The notes under the pieces were generated by a model, which searched no databases, had not been told where the DNA came from, and worked only from the letters and a program-made list of their open reading frames with translations. Positions 51,101 through 60,939 of a DNA stretch of 64,000 bases are shown piece after piece (position 1 is the first letter of the stretch; the number at the start of each line of letters is the position of its first letter). This DNA comes from Streptomyces orinoci (GTDB lineage: Bacteria; Actinomycetota; Actinomycetes; Streptomycetales; Streptomycetaceae), in the NCBI RefSeq assembly GCF_003121295.1, contig NZ_PHNC01000013.1, positions 62,001-126,000 on the forward strand, in the 5' to 3' direction. Made by a program: the position numbers and the translations under genes.

Positions 51101-52129
51101 ACCCTGGCGGCCCGCTCCTCCGCCGTGTTCGCCGTGCTGCGTACGGTGATCGTGGGCGGCGAGGCGCTGTCCGCCCGGCATGCCCGCGCGGTGCTGCGGG
51201 AGCACCCCTGGCTGGAGCTGATCAACGGCTATGGCCCGGCCGAGGCCACCACCTTCGCCACCTGTCACCGGGTCACCGATGCCGACTGTGACGCCCCGCC
51301 GCCCATCGGCCGCCCGGTCGCCGGGGCCAGTGCCCATGTGCTGGACGAGCACGGGGAGCAGCTGCCGCCGGGCACCCGGGGCGAACTCTGCCTGGGCGGC
51401 GGCAGGTTGGCCACGGGTTACCTCAACCAGCCGGAGCTGACCGCCGAGCGGTTCTTCGAACACCCCACCCTGGGCCGCCTCTACCGCACCGGCGACCTGG
51501 CCTCGGCCCGTCCGGACGGAGTGCTGGACTTCCACGGCCGGCTGGACGACCAGATCAAGGTGCGGGGCTTCCGTATCGAACCCGGTGAGATCGAGCACGC
51601 CCTGCGCACCCATCCCGGTGTGGCGGACGCCGCGGTCACGGTGCTGCCGCCGGATGCCCGGCTGACCGCCTTTGTGGTCCCGGCCGAGGGCACCCGGCCC
51701 ATCGCCGCCGGGCTGCGCGAGCACCTGGCCGGGCGGCTGCCCGCCCATCTGCTGCCCGGCGCCTGGTCGTTCACCGAGCGCCTGCCGCTGACCGCCAATG
51801 GCAAGGTGGACCGCGCGGCCCTGGCCGGACTCCCGCTGGACGAAGCGACGTCGAGCGCCCCGTCGAGCGCCCCGGCGGCCGGACTCACCCCGATCCAGCA
51901 GGTGGTGGCCGAAGCCTGGGGCCGGGCCCTTCAGTGCGAGGTCGATGACCCGGAGGCCGATTTCCTGGCCCTGGGCGGGCATTCGCTGCTGGCGCTCGGG
52001 GTGGTGGACGACCTCCGCGAGGACCTGGGCGTGGAGCTCACCCTGGCCGCATTCTTCTCGGCACCCACCGTGGCCGGACAGGCCACGCTGATCGAGCGGG
52101 AGCTGCTGGGCGCGGAGGAGGAGCGATGA
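48149..52129 (+). CDS. NRPS with A-T-A-T architecture and no condensation domain
   Basis: 1326 residues; ATG with GAGGAA upstream. A1 about 25-510 (LTSGSTGEPKA near 174, NAYGPAE, YRTGDRVRM, DANGKVDR), T1 with FLASGGDSLTAARL (Ser about 587). Then about 110 residues of low-complexity linker (residues about 625-745, rich in Ala, Gly, Pro and charged residues) where a C domain would be expected. A2 about 750-1220 (FTSGSTGRPKA near 890, NGYGPAE, YRTGDLASA, TANGKVDR), T2 with FLALGGHSLLALGV (Ser about 1279). Pocket residues by eye: A1 D-P-M-I-Q-G-A-V-L-K (no assignment), A2 D-A-F-F-I-G-G-T-F-K, one change from the known valine code. Overlaps the next gene by ATGA. Confidence 0.9.
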   Translation: MTTASIVHGPALDPVGWDDVLARYTHQVARDPSAPAVEDGELSWSYGELDALADATAEALRDAVRPGELVGVCLDRSVALVATAVALARLGAVYLPLGPRPGERRLATVTGRLKVSCLIGAPEVLPAAYRPRGGPLPLPAAGANAGTAPVAAFPAAAPDAADRAKAPEGTFYAVLTSGSTGEPKAVAVSGTALAARLRWYAERTGLGPGDRHSLLVGVSFDPHLMELWATLTCGGTLAVAPDEVRWDPDVLTGWWHHAGVTTAIAPTPLAELVLERPWPRGLPLRHLQIGGDRLRRRPSPEVTAAVDNAYGPAEATVLVTAQPLADTDPAGLPPIGLPVSGVTVCVTDADGRVVPRGTEGELRVGGAGLALGYLDPELTARRFVAPPPELTGIDCVYRTGDRVRMRADGVLEFLGRLDDQVKIRGVRIEPAEVEAAFEHDPRVRRAAVAVDSSTGGARLIAFIRPAAPAPSADALLTAARDWLPEQAVPAAVRFVADFPLDANGKVDRAALLAGHAGTAAGAQQGAAAPPQALGAHDSADAELAGNMAPESRRTPDTEELVLGQCRRLLGRPDLGPDDNFLASGGDSLTAARLLTALEEASGVRLRAPEVLRQPDLRSLAALLDSRAPGDRAGSVTAANPGAIVSPGEDAATAATTGPSSADGPAKIVAPGESSDPNERTGSTATTGRRKAVDASEATGQFMTDGLGRATAPTLAHAKADARPKPGNQPEPENQPAPGVLAQVLRHAAVTPAALAVFDGEQALTYRELTEAAGQLAVALRVRGVAPGTAVGLLLPHSPALIVAQLAVWWAGGHYVPLDAAYPRPRTEAMLADAGVTLTVGEKDALEALGIPPARALAVSAAGVAQDGPYLAEALPAIPAYDPRALAYVMFTSGSTGRPKAVGITHQGVAGLTIDPDYLTLGPRDRVLFHSPLTFDAAPFECWAALANGAAVVISTADRRSLDSLARDIERLGATTAVFTTALFHTLAARSSAVFAVLRTVIVGGEALSARHARAVLREHPWLELINGYGPAEATTFATCHRVTDADCDAPPPIGRPVAGASAHVLDEHGEQLPPGTRGELCLGGGRLATGYLNQPELTAERFFEHPTLGRLYRTGDLASARPDGVLDFHGRLDDQIKVRGFRIEPGEIEHALRTHPGVADAAVTVLPPDARLTAFVVPAEGTRPIAAGLREHLAGRLPAHLLPGAWSFTERLPLTANGKVDRAALAGLPLDEATSSAPSSAPAAGLTPIQQVVAEAWGRALQCEVDDPEADFLALGGHSLLALGVVDDLREDLGVELTLAAFFSAPTVAGQATLIERELLGAEEER

Positions 52130-54768
52130 GCACGGCCCCGGACACCGCCCGTCAGGAGGCCCTGCTGGCCCGGGCGCGCGGCCGCCGCAACTGCGCCCCG
52201 GCCGCCGCGCCCGCCGCCGATGGCCCGGCACCGCTCTCCCATGCCCAGCACCGGATGTGGCTGATGGACCGGCTGGGCCAGGATGGCGCGCTCTACAATG
52301 TGCCCTTCGCCACCCGTCTGCGCGGCGCCTTCCAACCCGAGGCACTGGCCGAGGCGTTGACCGGGCTGGTGGGCCGTCATACGGCCCTGCGCACCCGCTA
52401 TCCGGTGCGCGACGGCGAGCCGTACCAGGATGTCCTCCCGCCGGTGCGGATCCCGGTGCGGACCGTCCGGGCGGCGCCCGAGGACGCTCCCCGGCTGCTG
52501 CGCGAGGAGGCGCAACGCCCCTTCGACCTGGCCGCCGGGCCCCTGCCGCGCGCCCTGCACCTGCGGCACTCGGCCGAGGAGCACACCGTTCTGCTGACCT
52601 TCCATCACATCGCCATCGACGGCGGATCGCTGGACCTGGTGGCCGCCGAACTGGCGGACCGGTATGCGGCGGCGCCGGCCGGCGGTGAGCCGGAGCCGGA
52701 GCAACCGGCCCCGCGCTACGCCGACTTCGCCCGCGCGGAGCGCGCTGGCTCGGCCGGCCTGGAGGCCGGGCTGGCGTACTGGTGCCGGCACCTGGCCGGT
52801 GCACGCCCGTTGGCGCTGCCCGGCCGTCCGGGCGGCAAACGGGGCGAGGGGCGGGTGATCGGCGCGGCGCTGCCGCCGGGCACGGTGGAGGGCCTGCGGG
52901 CGGCCGGACGGGCCCACCGGGCCACCCTGTTCACCGTGGCCCTGGCCGCCGCCTTCGCCGCGCTGCGGTCCGTCACCGGCGAGGAGGATCTGGTCATCGG
53001 CTGCGCCAGCAGCCACCGCGATCGGGCCGCCTGGCGCGAGCTGGTCGGCCTGTGCGTCAACACCCTGCCGCTGCGGCCGGATCTGTCCGGGGCCCGGGAC
53101 TTCGCCACCGTGCTGGACCGGGTACGGGACGAGCTGCTGACCGCCCAGCGCCACCGGCAGGTCCCCTTCGACCTGATCGTGGAGCGGCTGGGCGCGGCCG
53201 CCCGGGACGCGGCGGGCAACCCGCTGGTGGGCGTCACCGCCGATGTGCTGCCCGAACCGGTGTGTCTGCGGCTGCCGGGCATGGCGTGTGAACCGGTGGA
53301 AGTCTCGCTGGGCACCGCCAAGTTCGGGCTGGGTCTGTTTGTGGAGACGGTGCCGGAGCCCCGCTGTCTGGTGCAGTACGACCCGGCGCGGCTGGATGAG
53401 GCGGCGGCCCGCGAACTGCTCTCCGCCTTCGCCGCGGTGCTTGTCTCGGCGGCCGGGGATCCGGCGCGGGCGCTGCCCGCCATGGCCGGTTCGCCGGCCG
53501 GCAACGCTCTGGCCGGCACCGCTCTCACCGGCGAGGCCCTGGCCGGTACCGCCCCGGCCGCCGCCGGGCAGGACGCCCGAGAGCAGAACACCCCGGGGCA
53601 GGAAGGCGCCTCGGCCGGTGCGACGGCCGCTGTGATCGAGGTTTTCGCCGGGCTGCTGGGCCAACGCCCCGGTCCCGAGGGGGACTTCTTTCTGCTGGGC
53701 GGGCACTCGCTGCTGGCGGTGCGGGTGGCGGACCGGCTGCGGGAGCGTTTCGGGGCACCGCTGACCGGCCTGGACGTACTGGAACACCGCACCCCGCGCG
53801 CCCTGGCGGCCCTGCTGGAGGAGCGGGTACGCCGCCGCTCCGCGGCCCGCGCCGCCCGCCCCGCCCCGGCCGCCCGGGCGGGCACTGTCCTGGTCACCGG
53901 GGGCACCGGCGGGGTGGGCGCCTTTGTGCTGCGGGAGCTGGCCGCCCTCGGCCGTCCGGTGCGGGCGCTGGCCCGGCCGGAGTCGGCGCATCTGGTGGCC
54001 GGGGACGGGGTGGAGGTGGCCGAGGGGGACCTGGCCGATCCGGACAGCCTGCGCGCGGCCGTCCGGGGCGTGGACTTTGTCATCCACGCCGCCTGCACCT
54101 TCACCTCTCCGGAGGTGGATACGGCGGCGATGCGGACCCTGCTGGAGGGCCGGCGGCGCGGCTCCTTTGTCTTCGTCAGCAGTGTGGACGCCTATGGCCG
54201 GCCGTCGGTGGCCGAGGTGGGCGAAGGGGCGCCGTCCGAGGAGCCGTTGTCCTCCTACGGCCGGGCCAAGCTGGAGTGCGAGCGGATGCTGCTGGAGGCG
54301 ATGGGCGCCGGGGACGGGGCGAGCGTGGTGCGGGCCCCCATTGTCTGGGGCCCGCACGACCGGCTGCGTGACCAGCTGCGCTGGGGCGCCACCGGGGCGC
54401 TCTACCAGGCCGCGCTGGCCGGGGATCCGGTGGTGCTGCCACCGGCGGGCGCCCTGCCGCCGTCCGGCGAGGACTGGTCCGGCGCCCCCTGGGTGCACGC
54501 CGCCGCACTGGCGAGGGTCCTGGTGCACTGCCTGCAGCGGCCGGCAGGCGGGGTGGTCAACGCCATTGGCGGGCATGTGGGCTGGGCGGAGTTCGCCGCC
54601 GAGCTCATCCGCCTGCTGGACAGCCCCAGCGAGATCCGGCCCTCGCCCGAGGCGGCCCCGGGGCTGCTGCACCGACACCGCTACCGGGCCGAGGCCCTGG
54701 CCGAGCTGCTGGTGCCGCGCCCGGGCGAGGACTGGCGGTCCGCCATCGCCGCGATGCTGCGCGGCTGA
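52126..54768 (+). CDS. NRPS C-T with C-terminal extended SDR (reductase/epimerase-like) domain
   Basis: 880 residues. C domain about 35-445 with HHIAIDG near residue 163 and GLCVNTLPLR; no A domain follows. An Ala/Gly-rich linker (about 450-500) leads to the T domain with FFLLGGHSLLAVRV (Ser about 528). Residues about 585-880 form a Rossmann-fold extended SDR: VLVTGGTGGVGAFVLREL (GxxGxxG), VEGDLADPDSL-type Asp, SSVDAYG and the catalytic pair in SSYGRAKLE (YxxxK, about 711-715), then a C-terminal ligand region. It differs from standard NRPS thioester-reductase domains. It may reduce a carrier-bound keto group or the released product. Last gene of the operon. Confidence 0.9.
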   Translation: MSTAPDTARQEALLARARGRRNCAPAAAPAADGPAPLSHAQHRMWLMDRLGQDGALYNVPFATRLRGAFQPEALAEALTGLVGRHTALRTRYPVRDGEPYQDVLPPVRIPVRTVRAAPEDAPRLLREEAQRPFDLAAGPLPRALHLRHSAEEHTVLLTFHHIAIDGGSLDLVAAELADRYAAAPAGGEPEPEQPAPRYADFARAERAGSAGLEAGLAYWCRHLAGARPLALPGRPGGKRGEGRVIGAALPPGTVEGLRAAGRAHRATLFTVALAAAFAALRSVTGEEDLVIGCASSHRDRAAWRELVGLCVNTLPLRPDLSGARDFATVLDRVRDELLTAQRHRQVPFDLIVERLGAAARDAAGNPLVGVTADVLPEPVCLRLPGMACEPVEVSLGTAKFGLGLFVETVPEPRCLVQYDPARLDEAAARELLSAFAAVLVSAAGDPARALPAMAGSPAGNALAGTALTGEALAGTAPAAAGQDAREQNTPGQEGASAGATAAVIEVFAGLLGQRPGPEGDFFLLGGHSLLAVRVADRLRERFGAPLTGLDVLEHRTPRALAALLEERVRRRSAARAARPAPAARAGTVLVTGGTGGVGAFVLRELAALGRPVRALARPESAHLVAGDGVEVAEGDLADPDSLRAAVRGVDFVIHAACTFTSPEVDTAAMRTLLEGRRRGSFVFVSSVDAYGRPSVAEVGEGAPSEEPLSSYGRAKLECERMLLEAMGAGDGASVVRAPIVWGPHDRLRDQLRWGATGALYQAALAGDPVVLPPAGALPPSGEDWSGAPWVHAAALARVLVHCLQRPAGGVVNAIGGHVGWAEFAAELIRLLDSPSEIRPSPEAAPGLLHRHRYRAEALAELLVPRPGEDWRSAIAAMLRG

Positions 54769-54773
54769 ACCGG

Positions 54774-54825
54774 CAACGGGCGTACACCGGAGGGGACTTG
54801 AGCCCAGTCCGGGGTACGCCCGTTG
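54774..54825. terminator. 18-bp-stem hairpin ending the NRPS operon
   Basis: CAACGGGCGTACACCGGA (54774-54791) pairs with TCCGGGGTACGCCCGTTG (54808-54825) with one mismatch. It starts six bp past the NRPS stop and serves the convergent hydrolase gene too. Confidence 0.85.
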
Positions 54826-54831
54826 TTGCGG

Positions 54832-55806
54832 TCACTCCTTGGGCAGGCTGGCCAGGAAGTCCAGCAGCGCGGAGTTGACCTCCTCGGGCCGTTCCTGCTG
54901 GGTCCAGTGGCCGCAGCCGGGCAGCACCAGGCTGCGGTGCAGGCCCGGCAGCACACCGGGCAGTGCGGGCAGCAGCTCGTCCATGCCGGGGAAGGCCATC
55001 ACCAGGTCACGGTCACCGACCACATAGAGGGCGGGAAGGTCGATGACGCGGCCGTCGAAGGGCGCCATCAGCTCCCAGTTGCGGTCGATATTGCGGTACC
55101 AGTTGAGGCCGCCGGTGAACGCCTTGTCCCCATGGCGGGCGTACTCCTCGGTGAAGACCGCGATGTCCGCCTCGGTCAGCCAGCTAGGCAGCCGCTCGGG
55201 TTCCGGCAGGGTGGCCAGGGTGGCTCCGCCTTCGGACACCACGCCCACCGGGCTGGGGTTGTCGCCGGAGGCGGCGGTCAGCAGACGGCGGAAGCTGGCG
55301 GCGGGGTCGGCGGCGAACTCGGCGTCGGCGACGCCGGGTTGCTGGAAGTGGATCTGGTAGAAGCCGTCGCCCAGCTTCCGGCGCATCTCGGTCAGCGGGG
55401 GCAGGGTGCCGCGCGGGGACGGCGGAACGCTCAGCCCGGCCACCCCGCGCACCAGGTCCGGGCGCAGCAGGGCGGTGCTCCAGGCAACCGGCGCGCCCCA
55501 GTCATGGCCGACCACCACCGCCTGCCGGGCGCCCAGTGCGTGGATCAGGCCGACCACATCGCCGGTGAGGTGCAGCATGGTGTAGGCGTCGATCCGGTCG
55601 GGCTGCTCGCTGCGGGCGTAGCCGCGCTGGTCGGGTGCGACCACCCGGTATCCGGCCTCTGCCAGCGGCCCGAACTGGTGCCGCCAGGAGTACCAGCACT
55701 CGGGAAAGCCGTGCAGCAGCAGGACCAGCGGGCCCTCACCCTGTTCGGCGATATGCAGTCCGACGCCGTTCACCTCGATATGGCGGTGGCTGACCGCACT
55801 GGTCAT
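54832..55806 (-). CDS. Alpha/beta-hydrolase, epoxide hydrolase type
   Basis: 324 residues with a complete epoxide hydrolase set: oxyanion HGFPE (32-36), nucleophile D102 in VVVGHDWGAPVA, VVGDRDLVMAF (acid Asp) and H300 in GCGHWTQQERPEEV. Epoxide hydrolases open epoxides to diols; haloalkane dehalogenase-like use is also possible from the nucleophile Asp. It faces the NRPS operon tail across the shared terminator. Whether it belongs to the cluster is open; the opposite strand argues for independent control. Confidence 0.9.
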   Translation of the reverse strand: MTSAVSHRHIEVNGVGLHIAEQGEGPLVLLLHGFPECWYSWRHQFGPLAEAGYRVVAPDQRGYARSEQPDRIDAYTMLHLTGDVVGLIHALGARQAVVVGHDWGAPVAWSTALLRPDLVRGVAGLSVPPSPRGTLPPLTEMRRKLGDGFYQIHFQQPGVADAEFAADPAASFRRLLTAASGDNPSPVGVVSEGGATLATLPEPERLPSWLTEADIAVFTEEYARHGDKAFTGGLNWYRNIDRNWELMAPFDGRVIDLPALYVVGDRDLVMAFPGMDELLPALPGVLPGLHRSLVLPGCGHWTQQERPEEVNSALLDFLASLPKE

Positions 55807-55915
55807 GAGTACCTCCTGGCGCTGTTGGGCTCCGAGTCGTACCCCTCACACCCTAGGGCCGCCGAAACACCGGGGTAACAGCGCCCGGCTACCGTCGCGC
55901 CGGAAGGGAGCACCG

Positions 55916-56434
55916 ATGCAGCAGAGCACCACCGGTACCGCCATGGTCCGTCCCGCGGACGTCGGCGATATCGAGCAACTCACCAGTCTCTACAACCACT
56001 ATGTGATCCACACTCCGGTCACCTTCGATATTGAACCGGTAGGAATCGATCAGCGCCGGGCCTGGCTGGCGGCTCATCCCGGCACCGGGCGGCACCGGAT
56101 CCTGGTCGCCGAGGAGGCGGGCACGCTGGTCGGCTATGCCTCCAGCGGCCCGTTCAAGGAGCGGCAGGCGTATGAGACTTCGGTGGAGACCAGCGTCTAT
56201 CTGCTGCCCGGTCACACCGGGCGGGGGCTGGGCGGTCTGCTGTACTCGGCGCTCTTCGAGGCCCTGGCCGCCGAGGACGTCCACCGGGCCTACGCCGGGA
56301 TCACCCAGCCCAATGAGGCGTCCATGCGGCTGCATCAGCGCTTTGGCTTCCGGCCGGCGGGCCTGCTGGGGCAGGTGGGACGGAAGTTTGGCACCTTCTG
56401 GGATGTGGCCTGGCTGGAGAAGCGGCTGGGGTAG
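55916..56434 (+). CDS. GNAT acetyltransferase, phosphinothricin-acetyltransferase (PAT/YncA) type
   Basis: 172 residues; ATG at 55916 with GGAAGGGAG upstream. Family blocks: VRPADVGDIEQLTSLYNHYVIHTPVTFD, YASSGPFKERQAYETSVETSVYLLPGHTGRGLGGLLY (acetyl-CoA P-loop GRGLGG) and GFRPAGLLGQVGRKFGTFWDV. Members acetylate phosphinothricin, methionine sulfoximine or other amines. Substrate not assigned; it may offer amino-group resistance. Confidence 0.88.
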   Translation: MQQSTTGTAMVRPADVGDIEQLTSLYNHYVIHTPVTFDIEPVGIDQRRAWLAAHPGTGRHRILVAEEAGTLVGYASSGPFKERQAYETSVETSVYLLPGHTGRGLGGLLYSALFEALAAEDVHRAYAGITQPNEASMRLHQRFGFRPAGLLGQVGRKFGTFWDVAWLEKRLG

Positions 56435-56529
56435 CGGGCGGGCCCGATCCCGGCGGCGCCGTAAACCCTGACCCCGGCGGCGCTGTAAAGGGCGTGCGTC
56501 TCCTGTGGCCCCTGAGGCACCCTGGGGGC

Positions 56530-57072
56530 ATGGACCAGGCACGAATCGTCCGGGTGTCGAAGTACCTCAGCCGGCATCTGCGGCACCGGCCCGACCGCAT
56601 AGGCATCCGGCTGGACCCCCAGGGCTGGGTCGGGGTGGACACCCTGCTGGCGGCCGCCGCCGCGCATGGCTTTCCCATGGAACGCCAGGAGCTGGAGCAG
56701 GTGGTGGCCACCAACGACAAGCGGCGGTTCGCCATCGAAGGGGGCAGGATCCGGGCCAGCCAGGGGCACGCGGTGCCCGTCGATCTGGACCTGCCGGCCG
56801 CCGTGCCGCCCGCCTTCCTCTATCACGGCACGGCGGTCGGCCGGGTCGCCGCCATCCGCGCCGAGGGGCTGCGGCCGATGGACCGCCATCATGTCCATCT
56901 CTCCGCCGAGCGGGAGACCGCGGTACGGGTCGGCGCGCGGCGCGGCAAGCCGGTGGTGCTCTCGGTGAACGCGGGGGCGATGCATGCCGCCGGGTATGTG
57001 TTCCTGCTCAGCGCCAACGGGGTGTGGCTGGTGGACGAAGTCCCGCCGCGCTTCCTGTGTTTCCCCGGCTGA
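56530..57072 (+). CDS. kptA: RNA 2'-phosphotransferase, Tpt1/KptA family
   Basis: 180 residues. Conserved blocks: VSKYLSRHLRHRPDRIGIRLDPQGWVGVDTLL, VVATNDKRRFAIEGG, FLYHGTAVGRVAAI, HHVHLSAERETAVRVGARRGKPVVL and GVWLVDEVPPRFL. The R-H pair near residue 18 and the HGT and HVHLS elements form the NAD+-dependent active site that removes 2'-phosphates from RNA. In fungi this finishes tRNA splicing; bacterial members probably repair RNA or act in ADP-ribosylation chemistry. The ATG at 56530 gives the compact canonical N-terminus. Confidence 0.92.
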   Translation: MDQARIVRVSKYLSRHLRHRPDRIGIRLDPQGWVGVDTLLAAAAAHGFPMERQELEQVVATNDKRRFAIEGGRIRASQGHAVPVDLDLPAAVPPAFLYHGTAVGRVAAIRAEGLRPMDRHHVHLSAERETAVRVGARRGKPVVLSVNAGAMHAAGYVFLLSANGVWLVDEVPPRFLCFPG

Positions 57073-57211
57073 GCGTGTCCCCGCGCGGCGCCCGTGCCGC
57101 GTTGGCGCGCCGTCGGCGGGCGTCGTGCGCCCCATGGGTCGCCGGGTAACTCCCTTCCGCGCGGGGGTAGGAGAGGGCGAGCCCTCAGGCGGCGGTCTCG
57201 GACTCTTCTGA

Positions 57212-59458
<2,247 letters not shown>

Positions 59459-59485
59459 CGGCACACCGGCGGGGCCTCCCGGCGG

Positions 59486-60703
59486 TCAGAACTCGTCGCT
59501 GGTGAAGGGCAGATACTCGGTGCGCAGCGCCTCGTCCAGGGCCCGTACCGAGTCCGCGGTGTGCTCGGTGAGCAGGCCGGCCCGCAGCAGGTGGACGGGG
59601 CGTACGCCGCCCAGATAGCAGGCGGCCAGGTCGCGGACGTCCAGGGTGAGGTCGGGGCGGTCCTCGGTGGGGGTGCAGGCGGTACCGGAGGGGCCGGAGG
59701 TGAGGCGGAAGGTGCGCTGGTTGGCGGGGAGGGTGGCGTCCTGGACGTCCAGGGCCAGGTCCACCGGCCGGGCGTAGCGGCGGGCGGCCAGGGCGGCGGG
59801 GACGTCCACCAGGCGCAGCCAGAGGGCGGGGTAGGTGCCGGTGACCTGGACCTGGTCGTTGTCGGTGGCCATCAGCAGCAGCGGGTCGTCGGCGGGGCGG
59901 GACCAGGCGCGTACCTTTCCGGTCAGATCGATGCCGGCCAGGTAGCTCCACAGGGCGGCGGCGACCGGGGCGGTGTCGGCCTCCAGTTCATGGAGGTGGA
60001 CCAGGCCGGGGGTGCCGGCCTCGTCGTCACCGGCGCGGGTGCGGTAGACGGCGTAGCCGGCGGGCGGGTTTCCGCCCAGGGTGACGATCCGGGGCGGGCC
60101 CAGCTCGTCGTCGTCCTCGTCCTCCTCGGACAGGATCTGTTCGCGCCACCAGTAGCCGTCCCGGGCGTGGCGTCCGGCCCGCAGGGCGCGTCCGGCCTCG
60201 TAGCGGGGGCCGAGGACGGCGGGGGCCTCCTTGGGGTCCAGCAGCCGCAGCGGGCGGTCGTCGGGGCTGATGCGCAGGGCGAGCGGGCGCCGGGAGTCGA
60301 TCTCCACACTGGACAGGTGGGTGGCGGCGCCGAAGCCGAAGCGGCCGTAGATGGCGGTCTCGGAGGCCCAGAGGGCGGCCAGCGGCTGTCCGGCGGCGGC
60401 GCAGCGCCGCCACTGTTCCTGGAGCATCCCGGAGAGCACTCCGCGGCGGCGGTGGGTGGGGGCGACCGAGACATAGGTCAGTCCGGCGCAGGGCAGTTGG
60501 CCGCCGGGGATGGACAGATCCAGGGGGAGCGCGCCGAGGAATCCCACCAGGTGGTCGTCCTCATAGGCGCCGGTGCGCTCGCACCGGCGGAGGAACTCGC
60601 GCTCGCCGGGACGCTCGTCCTCCTCGTGGAAGACCAGGTAGGCGTGGTCCAGGACGCGGTCGATCCGGGATTTGGGAACCTCACGGAATCGCACAGTGCT
60701 CAT
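59486..60703 (-). CDS. Eis-like multi-domain GNAT acetyltransferase
   Basis: 405 residues with the Eis-family layout: N-terminal GNAT domain (CAGLTYVSVAPTHRRRGVLSGML, acetyl-CoA site R/QxxGxG replaced by RRRGVL), a second GNAT-like domain, and a C-terminal sterol-carrier (SCP2)-like domain (DLALDVQDATLPANQRTFRL ... DVRDLAACYLGG). Members acetylate aminoglycosides or peptides. Substrate unknown; convergent to geosmin synthase. Confidence 0.9.
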   Translation of the reverse strand: MSTVRFREVPKSRIDRVLDHAYLVFHEEDERPGEREFLRRCERTGAYEDDHLVGFLGALPLDLSIPGGQLPCAGLTYVSVAPTHRRRGVLSGMLQEQWRRCAAAGQPLAALWASETAIYGRFGFGAATHLSSVEIDSRRPLALRISPDDRPLRLLDPKEAPAVLGPRYEAGRALRAGRHARDGYWWREQILSEEDEDDDELGPPRIVTLGGNPPAGYAVYRTRAGDDEAGTPGLVHLHELEADTAPVAAALWSYLAGIDLTGKVRAWSRPADDPLLLMATDNDQVQVTGTYPALWLRLVDVPAALAARRYARPVDLALDVQDATLPANQRTFRLTSGPSGTACTPTEDRPDLTLDVRDLAACYLGGVRPVHLLRAGLLTEHTADSVRALDEALRTEYLPFTSDEF

Positions 60704-60863
60704 CGCCCGGATGCTAAGCGCTCCGCCGGGCGTCCGGTACCCGTTTACCGGTGCGTCGCGGCTGCGGTTGGCCGCTCCGTTTTCGCTTCGGCGGGAGGTT
60801 TTCTACGGTGGAGGGGTGAGGGAGACCGGGTCCGCGGCCGCGGTGGGTGTACGGGCCCCCCGT

Positions 60864-60879
60864 GCTACTGAGCAGTAGC
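60864..60879. promoter_or_regulatory. Palindrome upstream of the Pls-type synthetase
   Basis: GCTACTG-AG-CAGTAGC has perfect 7-bp arms and a 2-bp centre, 60 bp before the ATG at 60940 and within the divergent region with the Eis-like gene. A candidate operator for a dimeric regulator. Confidence 0.5.
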
Positions 60880-60939
60880 GGGGAGGCCGACGTACCGGGA
60901 AGCGAGGACACAGGCGCATATCTGCCACAGGGAGAGGTC

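Noticed and set aside
48149..52129. Hidden condensation domain between T1 and A2
   Set aside because: The roughly 110-residue stretch is far too short for a C domain of about 430 residues and lacks any HHxxxDG-like motif.
52126..54768. Standard NRPS thioester reductase (peptide aldehyde release) at the C-terminus
   Set aside because: The domain is about 300 residues with epimerase-like extended SDR features; I kept it as SDR-type and left the release mode open.
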